64,000 nt of DNA from the NCBI RefSeq assembly GCF_003814705.1, contig NZ_RKRA01000001.1:3602776-3666775 (forward strand), in the 5' to 3' direction. A program made the translations under genes and the position numbers. The notes under the pieces are model-generated. The model saw only the letters and a list, made by a program, of their open reading frames with translations, searched no databases and was not told the origin of the DNA. Positions 58,738 through 64,000 of this stretch are shown one piece after another; the stretch's first letter is position 1; every line of letters begins with the position of its first letter. The stretch is from Georgenia muralis. Its GTDB lineage: Bacteria > Actinomycetota > Actinomycetes > Actinomycetales > Actinomycetaceae.

Positions 58738-58818
58738 CTGGGGGGCCGGACGGGCCGGCGGGGCGCTGCGGGCCGGACGGGCCGGCCGCGGTGGGTGGGT
58801 CCGGACGGGCCGGACCGG
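58738..58818. repeat. GGCCGGACGGGCCGG repeats between hrcA and dnaJ
   Basis: The 15-bp palindrome-rich unit GGCCGGACGGGCCGG occurs at least three times in this 150-bp gap, with spacers of 15-25 bp. Single copies can fold. It may influence mRNA processing between the two heat-shock genes. Confidence 0.65.
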
Positions 58819-58823
58819 GGCGG

Positions 58824-59840
58824 TCACCCGGCAAGGAACCGGGAGAGGTAGCGGGCCACCGCGCGGACGGAGGCCATGGTGCCGGGGTAGTCCATCCGGG
58901 TGGGGCCGAGCACGCCCAGCCGGGCGATCCCCTCCGCGGGTGCAGAACCACCGTACGCGCTCGCGACGAGGGAGGCCTCCGAGAGCGCCTCGGAGCGGTT
59001 CTCCGAACCGATCCGCACGGCGACGTCGTCCTCCATCTCCGAGAACAGCCGCAGGAGCACCACCTGCTCCTCCAGGGCCTCCAGGACGGGACCGATGGTG
59101 CGGCTGAAGTCGACGTCCGAGCGCGCCAGGTTGGCCGTGCCCGCCATGACGATGCGCTCCTCGGCGTCCAGGCGCAGCGTGTCCAGGACCTCCTCGCTCA
59201 CCGCCTCCACGAGCGGGCGGTGCTCGGGGGCGAACTGCGGGGGCAGCGCCGCGAGCGGCTCGACGATCGCGCCGAGGCGACGGCCCGCGCACGCGACGTT
59301 GAGCCGGGCGCGCAGCTCGCCGACCACCCCGGGCTCGAGCTCGTTGCCGGTCTCGACGGTGCGCTGCTCCACCCGGCCCGCGTCGGTGATGATGACCACG
59401 AGCAGCCGGTGCGGACTGAGCAGGACGAGCTCGAGATGACGCAGGGCCGAGCGCCGCAGCGACGGGTACTGCACGACGGCGACCTGGTGGGTCAGCTGGG
59501 CGAGCAGGCGCACGGTCCGCTCGACGACGTCGTCGAGGTCGACCGCGGAGTCCAGGAGGTTCGCGATGGCCCGACGCTCGGGGACCGAGAGGGGCTTGAG
59601 CGTGGAGATCTGGTCCACGAAGGCGCGGTAGCCCTTGTCGGTCGGGACGCGTCCGGCCGAGGTGTGGGGCTGGGCGATGTACCCCAGCTCCTCCAGGACG
59701 GCCATGTCGTTGCGGATGGTGGCCGGGGAGACGCCGAGGGAGTGGCGCTCGACGAGCACCCGGGAGCCGACCGGCTCCCTCGTCTGGACGTAGTCCTGCA
59801 CGATCGCACGCAGCACGTCGAGCCTCCGGTCCTCGCTCAC
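58824..59840 (-). CDS. hrcA: Heat-inducible transcription repressor HrcA
   Basis: A 338-residue repressor that binds CIRCE. The winged helix includes [42 protein letters not shown] and [20 protein letters not shown], split over residues 5-70. The GAF-like sensor and dimer region follow. GGAGGGAGG lies upstream of GTG 59840, so unlike many genes here it uses a ribosome site. The CIRCE 20 bp upstream makes it autoregulated. Confidence 0.95.
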   Translation of the reverse strand: MSEDRRLDVLRAIVQDYVQTREPVGSRVLVERHSLGVSPATIRNDMAVLEELGYIAQPHTSAGRVPTDKGYRAFVDQISTLKPLSVPERRAIANLLDSAVDLDDVVERTVRLLAQLTHQVAVVQYPSLRRSALRHLELVLLSPHRLLVVIITDAGRVEQRTVETGNELEPGVVGELRARLNVACAGRRLGAIVEPLAALPPQFAPEHRPLVEAVSEEVLDTLRLDAEERIVMAGTANLARSDVDFSRTIGPVLEALEEQVVLLRLFSEMEDDVAVRIGSENRSEALSEASLVASAYGGSAPAEGIARLGVLGPTRMDYPGTMASVRAVARYLSRFLAG

Positions 59841-59859
59841 GGTTCCTCCCTCCGTCGGG

Positions 59860-59886
59860 CCAGCACTCTCGGCCGTCGAGTGCTAA
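59860..59886 (-). promoter_or_regulatory. CIRCE operator of hrcA
   Basis: CCAGCACTC-N9-GAGTGCTAA differs from the CIRCE consensus TTAGCACTC-N9-GAGTGCTAA only at the outer two bases of one arm. It lies 20 bp before the hrcA start. Confidence 0.95.
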
Positions 59887-59949
59887 TCCTACGCGCCACG
59901 CCCGCGCGCGCTGCGTGGGGGCGCGCCACCGGCGGCCTACCCTGCCCGG

Positions 59950-60837
59950 GTGGACGACCGCTACGGCACCGACATCCTCTCCGCCGACCCCCACCGCGCG
60001 GGCGCCTACGCCCACCGCGCCACCACCACCGACCGGGCCGCGGAGAAGGGCCTCGTGGTGGAGGAGGTCGGCACCGGCTGGGTCGGCGCCGTGGTGCGGG
60101 TGGAGAAGTCCGGCGGCATGCACGTGGTCGTGCTGGAGGACCGGCGCGGCCGCACCCGGACGTTCCCGCTGGGCGCGGGGTTCTGGGTGGAGGGCCGGCC
60201 GGTCCGGCTCGTCCCCCCGGCGACGGCGCGAGCACCGCAGGGTCCGCGGACCGCCGGCGGCCGGCGGCTGACGGCGTCCGGCTCGCTCGCCGTCGAGCAG
60301 GAGCGCGCCCGGGTGGCGCGGGCGTCGCGGATCTGGGTCGAGGGCCGCCACGACGCCGAGCTCGTCGAACGGGTGTGGGGCGACGACCTGCGGGTCGAGG
60401 GCGTCGTCGTGGAGCTGCTCGACGGCGTGGACAACCTCGCCGCCGCGCTGCGGGACTTCCGCCCCGGCCCGGGCCGGCGCGCCGGGGTGCTCGTGGACCA
60501 CCTCGTGCCGGGCTCGAAGGAGTCCCGGATCGCCGCCGAGGTGACGGCGGGCGCCGCCGGTGAGCACGTGCTCGTCCTGGGCCACCCCTACGTCGACGTC
60601 TGGCAGGCGGTGCGGCCGGAGCGGGTGGGGCTGCGGGCGTGGCCGGACGTCCCGCGTGGGACCGACATCAAGGTCGGCACCCTCGCCGCCCTGGGCTGGC
60701 CCCACGGCGACCAGGCCGACATCGCCTCGGGGTGGAAGCGGATCCTCGGCACGGTCCGGTCCTACAAGGACCTCTCCCCCGCCCTGCTGGGCCGGATGGA
60801 GGAGCTCATCGACTTCGTCACCGGCGTGCCGGAGTGA
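59950..60837 (+). CDS. DUF3097 family protein
   Basis: A 295-residue soluble protein restricted mainly to Actinobacteria. DRYGTDILSADPHR, then ASRIWVEGRHDAELVERVWG and VVELLDGVDNL (a TOPRIM-like core by appearance) and GVLVDHLVPGSKESRIA are its hallmarks. Nucleic acid handling is suggested by that core, but no function is established. -10 TACCCT (59938-59943) is exactly six nt before the GTG, so it is leaderless. It diverges from hrcA across 109 bp that include the CIRCE. Confidence 0.9.
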   Translation: MDDRYGTDILSADPHRAGAYAHRATTTDRAAEKGLVVEEVGTGWVGAVVRVEKSGGMHVVVLEDRRGRTRTFPLGAGFWVEGRPVRLVPPATARAPQGPRTAGGRRLTASGSLAVEQERARVARASRIWVEGRHDAELVERVWGDDLRVEGVVVELLDGVDNLAAALRDFRPGPGRRAGVLVDHLVPGSKESRIAAEVTAGAAGEHVLVLGHPYVDVWQAVRPERVGLRAWPDVPRGTDIKVGTLAALGWPHGDQADIASGWKRILGTVRSYKDLSPALLGRMEELIDFVTGVPE

Positions 60838-60863
60838 GGGCGCGCACCGCCGTGCGGGCCCTC
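60836..60863 (+). terminator. Terminator hairpin overlapping the DUF3097 stop codon
   Basis: GAGGGCGCGCAC (60836-60847) pairs with GTGCGGGCCCTC (60852-60863) at 11 of 12 positions around CGCC. Confidence 0.7.
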
Positions 60864-60901
60864 GCCCCGGCGCGAGCGGCCGGCCGGCGCTGCCCGGCGG
60901 G

Positions 60902-61828
60902 TCAGCCCGCGCTGCCCGGCACCATGACGACGCCGCCGGTGAGCCGGCGGTAGACGAACGCCGAGGCGATGACGACGAGCGGGAACGCCACGAGCAGCCC
61001 CACCACCAGGGCCAGCGCGCCGAGGATGACGACGCCGAGGGCCGCGAGGATGAACAGCACGGCCGTGCCGAGGTTGTCCTTGACGAGGACGAAGCTCGCC
61101 CGGAGCGCGTCGACGGCGGAGAGCCGTCGGTCGATGGCGAAGTGCAGGTAGAACATCCCCAGCACCCCGATGATCAGACCCGGGATCACCAGCAGGAGGA
61201 TGCCGACGAACATCGCGAGCGACAGCAGGACCGCGGCGAGCAGCGCCTGGAGGAAGTTCGGCACGGAGAGGAAGTCGCCGACCTGGATCCTCCTGCCGTC
61301 CACGGTGCGCAGCGCGGCCGAGACGAGCGCCGCCCCGATCGCGAAGTTGATGATCGTGAAGATGATGTTCACCAGCGACGCCGCGGGATCGAAGGTCATC
61401 ATGACCCACCCGGCGTCGCCGGAAGGCGCTCCGGCGTTGCGGATCGTGCGCTCGATGCTCGTGCCGGTGCTGCTCACGACGAGCATCACCAGCGCGGCGA
61501 GCACCCACGGGCCCGCGTTGACCTTGAACCCCTGCCACGCGTAGCGGAAGGCCTCACCGACGGAGACGGGCGGGGCCTGGAGGGCGACGGGCGGCGCATG
61601 CTGGCCGTACTGCGGGGGCGCCTGCTGGCCGTACTGCGGCGGCGGCACCTGCTGGCCGTACTGCGGCGGCGGCACCTGCTGGCCGTACTGCGGCGGCGGC
61701 ACCTGCTGGCCGTACTGCGGCGGCTGGCCGCCCGCGGGCGCCCAGGGCGCGTCGTGGCGCTCGTCGTCGCGCGGCTCGTCGGGGATGCGGTCGGGGCTCT
61801 CCCCGGGGGGAGGCGGGCTCTGGCTCAC
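60902..61828 (-). CDS. Proline-rich N-terminal, multi-helix membrane protein
   Basis: A 308-residue protein. The first 90 residues are disordered and contain tandem QYGQQVPPP units. The C-terminal part has about five hydrophobic helices (VNAGPWVLAALVMLVVSS, MFVGILLLVIPGLIIGVLGM, LGVVILGALALVVGLLVAF). This resembles membrane proteins annotated as DUF975- or GlpQ-membrane-domain-like; a function is not known. GTG 61828 follows GGGAGG by eight nt. Confidence 0.75.
   Translation of the reverse strand: MSQSPPPPGESPDRIPDEPRDDERHDAPWAPAGGQPPQYGQQVPPPQYGQQVPPPQYGQQVPPPQYGQQAPPQYGQHAPPVALQAPPVSVGEAFRYAWQGFKVNAGPWVLAALVMLVVSSTGTSIERTIRNAGAPSGDAGWVMMTFDPAASLVNIIFTIINFAIGAALVSAALRTVDGRRIQVGDFLSVPNFLQALLAAVLLSLAMFVGILLLVIPGLIIGVLGMFYLHFAIDRRLSAVDALRASFVLVKDNLGTAVLFILAALGVVILGALALVVGLLVAFPLVVIASAFVYRRLTGGVVMVPGSAG
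61600..61728 (-). repeat. 27-bp repeats encoding PQYGQQVPP units
   Basis: Four to five copies of a 27-bp unit containing CTGCTGGCCGTACTGCGGCG (plus strand) encode nine-residue steps of the N-terminal Gln/Pro/Tyr tail. Central copies are identical, indicating recent duplication. Confidence 0.85.
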
Positions 61829-61918
61829 TGGTGGGACCTCCCACTCGTCGGACGCGCCCTGTCCCTGATGACGATGGCACACCGCGGCGCCGGGCGGGAG
61901 AGCCCTACGGCCCGGTTC

Positions 61919-63169
61919 TTAGGCGGTGAGCTCGCGCACGACGGCGTCGGCGAGGAGCCGGCCCCGCAGGGTCAGGGCGACCCGGCCGTCCCGGGCCGGT
62001 CCGGGCTCGACCAGGCCACGCCGGGCGAGGTCCGTCACGACCGCTGCGAGCCGCGCCGGCACGGCCCCGCCGGGACGCAGCTCGACGCCGTCGGCGAGGC
62101 GGACCCCGAGCATGATGCGCTCGAGCTCGGCCTCCCGCGCCCCGAGGACCTCGCGCCCGGCGGCAGGGCTGAGCCCGTTCTCGAGCCGGTGGGCGTACGT
62201 GCGCGGGTGCTTGACGTTCCACCACCGGACCCCGCCGACGTGGCTGTGCGCCCCCGGGCCGACGCCCCACCAGTCGTGCCCGCGCCAGTAGGCGAGGTTG
62301 TGCCGGCAGGCGTCATCGGGCCGGCGCGCGAAGTTCGACACCTCGTACCAGTGCAGCCCGGCCCCGGCGAGCACCTCCTCGGCGAGCTCGTACTTGCGGG
62401 CCGCGTCGTCGTCGTCGGGCAGGGGGAGCTCTCCGCGGCGGACCTGGGCGCCCATCCGGGTCCCGGCCTCGACGACCAGGGCGTAGGCCGAGACGTGGTC
62501 CGGCTCGAGCGCGACCGCGGCGTCCAGGCTCGTGCGCCAGTCGTCCAGGGACTCCCCGGGCGTGCCGTAGATGAGGTCGACCGACACCGCCAGGCCCGCG
62601 GCCTTCGCCCAGGCCACCACGTCGGGCAGGCGGGCGGGGTCGTGCGTGCGGTCGAGCGTGGCGAGGACGCCGGGCACGGCCGACTGCATCCCGAAGGAGA
62701 CCCGGGTGAAGCCCGCCGCGGCCAGCGCCGTCAGCGCAGCCGCATCCACGGAGTCGGGGTTGGCCTCGGTGGTGACCTCCGCGCCGTCGGCCAGCCCCCA
62801 GGCGTCCCGGACGGCGCCCAGCATCCCGGCCAGGTCGCGCGCGGGCAGCATGGTCGGCGTGCCGCCGCCGACGAAGACCGTGCTCACGGGGCGGGCCGGC
62901 ATGCCGGCGGCCACGAGCGCCTCGTCGGCGAGGACACGGGCGGCGAGGTCGATCTCGCGTCGGGCGGTCTCGGCGTACGCCTGCGCGCTCGCGCCGCCAC
63001 CGAGCTCGGCGTTGGTGTAGGTGTTGAAGTCGCAGTACCCGCACCGCACCCGGCAGAAGGGCACGTGCAGGTACACGCCGAGGTCGCGGTCGGCGGCCCC
63101 GGCGGCCGCGGAGAGCGGGAGCCTGCCGTCGTCGGGCGGCGTCTCGCCGTCGGGAAGTGCCGGTGCCAT
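61919..63169 (-). CDS. hemW: Radical SAM heme chaperone HemW
   Basis: A 416-residue radical SAM protein. YLHVPFCRVRCGYCDFNTYTN has the CxxxCxxC iron-sulfur motif with the extra Cys-to-Phe context of HemW; VFVGGGTPTMLPA binds S-adenosylmethionine and SVDLIYGTPGES follows. The family was once called oxygen-independent coproporphyrinogen oxidase, but HemW delivers heme. The start ATG 63169 is only 19 bp from the divergent GNAT start. Confidence 0.9.
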   Translation of the reverse strand: MAPALPDGETPPDDGRLPLSAAAGAADRDLGVYLHVPFCRVRCGYCDFNTYTNAELGGGASAQAYAETARREIDLAARVLADEALVAAGMPARPVSTVFVGGGTPTMLPARDLAGMLGAVRDAWGLADGAEVTTEANPDSVDAAALTALAAAGFTRVSFGMQSAVPGVLATLDRTHDPARLPDVVAWAKAAGLAVSVDLIYGTPGESLDDWRTSLDAAVALEPDHVSAYALVVEAGTRMGAQVRRGELPLPDDDDAARKYELAEEVLAGAGLHWYEVSNFARRPDDACRHNLAYWRGHDWWGVGPGAHSHVGGVRWWNVKHPRTYAHRLENGLSPAAGREVLGAREAELERIMLGVRLADGVELRPGGAVPARLAAVVTDLARRGLVEPGPARDGRVALTLRGRLLADAVVRELTA

Positions 63170-63175
63170 GGCCTC

Positions 63176-63182
63176 TAGTGTC
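63176..63182. promoter_or_regulatory. Overlapping divergent -10 elements of hemW and the GNAT gene
   Basis: TAGTGT (63176-63181, plus) is 7 nt before GTG 63189. On the other strand GACACT (63182-63177) is 7 nt before ATG 63169. The two -10 hexamers therefore use the same base pairs, and both mRNAs would be leaderless. Confidence 0.45.
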
Positions 63183-63188
63183 TCCCAC

Positions 63189-63701
63189 GTGGACCGTGCC
63201 CCCGAACCTCGCACCGCGCTGCACCGGCTCGACGGCGACGACCCCGCCACCGCCGCCCGGCGGGCCGCCGTGGTGCGGCTGCGCCCCCTGCCCGCGCAGG
63301 AGCCGTACTCCTCGCGGGCCGAGGTGACCCTGCCGCTCGCGGACGCCGAGCCGACCCGTACACCCTTCGCCGTCGAGCACGACGGACGGGTGGTCGGGTT
63401 CGGGGTGATCGACTCGCTGGGCTACCTGGCCGACGTCGTCGACCGGCCCGACGAGGCGGCCCTGCTGCGCGGGTTCTACCTCGACGCCGCGGAGCAGAAC
63501 CGTGGGATCGGCCGCGCGACCGTGCCCCTCCTGCGCGTCCTCGCCCGCGAGCTGGTCCCAGCCGCACGGATCCTCGTCCTCACCGTCAACGAGGCCAACC
63601 CGGCCGCGGTGCGCGCCTACACCGCAGGCGGGTTCGTCGACGTCGGGCGCTACCTCGGCGGCGGGCTGGGCCCGCAGCGGGTCATGGCGGTCGCGCTGTG
63701 A
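63189..63701 (+). CDS. GNAT-family N-acetyltransferase
   Basis: A 170-residue acetyltransferase. The acetyl-CoA pyrophosphate loop is LRGFYLDAAEQNRGIGRATV (QNRGIG being the RxxGxG-like motif), followed by LVLTVNEANPAAVRAYTAGGF, the typical C-terminal strand-helix. The acceptor substrate is not visible. GTG 63189 is the start in frame and lies 7 nt after TAGTGT; no ribosome site is present. Confidence 0.85.
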   Translation: MDRAPEPRTALHRLDGDDPATAARRAAVVRLRPLPAQEPYSSRAEVTLPLADAEPTRTPFAVEHDGRVVGFGVIDSLGYLADVVDRPDEAALLRGFYLDAAEQNRGIGRATVPLLRVLARELVPAARILVLTVNEANPAAVRAYTAGGFVDVGRYLGGGLGPQRVMAVAL

Positions 63702-63707
63702 CGGTGG

Positions 63708-64000
63708 TCAGGCGCGGGCGGCGACCCGGTCGACGTACACGCGCAGGTAGTCGGCCATCCGCCAGCCGTCGTCCGCGGCGTGGGCGAGGAGCGTGCGGGC
63801 GTCGGCGGGGTCCTGGGCGGTGAACCACCGGCATACGCTCACCCCGTGCCCGGGCCGGTGGACGGTCGCGACGGCGTCGCCGGGCTCGACCGGCCCGGGG
63901 ACCACCACCCGCAGGTAGGCACCGGTGCGCCCGCGGGCGGTGAACCGGGCGACCCACCGCTCCTGGTGCAGCCACCGCCCGAAGGTCGCGCAGGGGGTGC
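63708..64000 (-). CDS. MOSC-domain protein, C-terminal part (5' end outside the window)
   Basis: The frame is open to the window edge and reads TPCATFGRWLHQERWVARF, GRTGAYLRVVVPGPV, GDAVATVHRPGHGVSV and then a helical tail. This matches the end of MOSC proteins, which bind a sulfur-carrying or molybdenum-cofactor-related ligand through a conserved Cys; the Cys in TPCATF may be that residue. The N-terminal half lies off the right edge. It is convergent with the GNAT gene, with six bases between stops. Confidence 0.75.
   Translation of the reverse strand, partial: TPCATFGRWLHQERWVARFTARGRTGAYLRVVVPGPVEPGDAVATVHRPGHGVSVCRWFTAQDPADARTLLAHAADDGWRMADYLRVYVDRVAARA

Overview
The window is high-GC actinobacterial chromosome. 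The gene order hrcA-dnaJ-rsmE-phoH-ybeY-corC-era-leuA-recO-uppS, the CIRCE element at hrcA, the Fur-type Zur operon, the DUF3097 and 13E12-type HNH genes and the many leaderless mRNAs together suggest a member of the Micrococcales (Cellulomonas/Georgenia-like). This is inferred from content and gene order only. No prophage, intact insertion sequence, rRNA or CRISPR array was seen.

Left part (1-14700), mostly sugar use. A frameshifted CtpE-like P-type ATPase enters from the left edge. A leftward operon follows: GH4 phospho-glycosidase, BadF/BadG-type sugar kinase and a DUF1810 protein, joined by 4-bp overlaps. Next come a LexA-controlled, leaderless dinB, a decayed ABC exporter and a DUF222/HNH protein. 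A complete aryl-beta-glucoside operon lies at 8362-12819: leader with RAT antiterminator and terminator, PTS EIIBCA, GH1 6-phospho-beta-glucosidase and the BglG/LicT antiterminator. An unrecognised protein and a DcsG-like ATP-grasp enzyme form a pair at 12893-14573.

Middle part (14700-40600). It holds a small membrane protein coupled to an MMPL transporter, a GH15 enzyme with a carbohydrate-binding relic behind it, and a strong hairpin. Beyond the hairpin are one or two micro-ORFs on the minus strand and, divergent from them, a secreted propeller-like protein. MFS and DUF6653 genes, tRNA-Met and tRNA-Asn, and dgt-dnaG follow. The maltodextrin locus comes next: malEFG leftward, a LacI regulator and alpha-glucosidase rightward, with a catalytically dead GH13 paralogue beside it. 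dusB and yibE/F end this part.

Right part (40600-64000), largely housekeeping. It has glyS, a Zur-controlled znuACB-zur operon, a DedA-like protein, an Rpf/LysM protein, uppS-recO, leuA with a leader peptide attenuator, PP2C phosphatase, a membrane alpha/beta hydrolase and the era-corC-ybeY-phoH-rsmE-dnaJ-hrcA run. DUF3097, a proline-rich membrane protein, hemW, a GNAT acetyltransferase and the end of a MOSC protein complete it.

Two themes run through the window. At least nine genes begin leaderless, with a TANNNT-like -10 box exactly 6 nt (7 in one case) before GTG/ATG. Short tandem repeats have expanded both between genes and inside conserved ones (P-type ATPase, dusB, HNH protein, a proline-rich protein). 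The best candidate for something undescribed is the micropeptide unit at 20061-20240.
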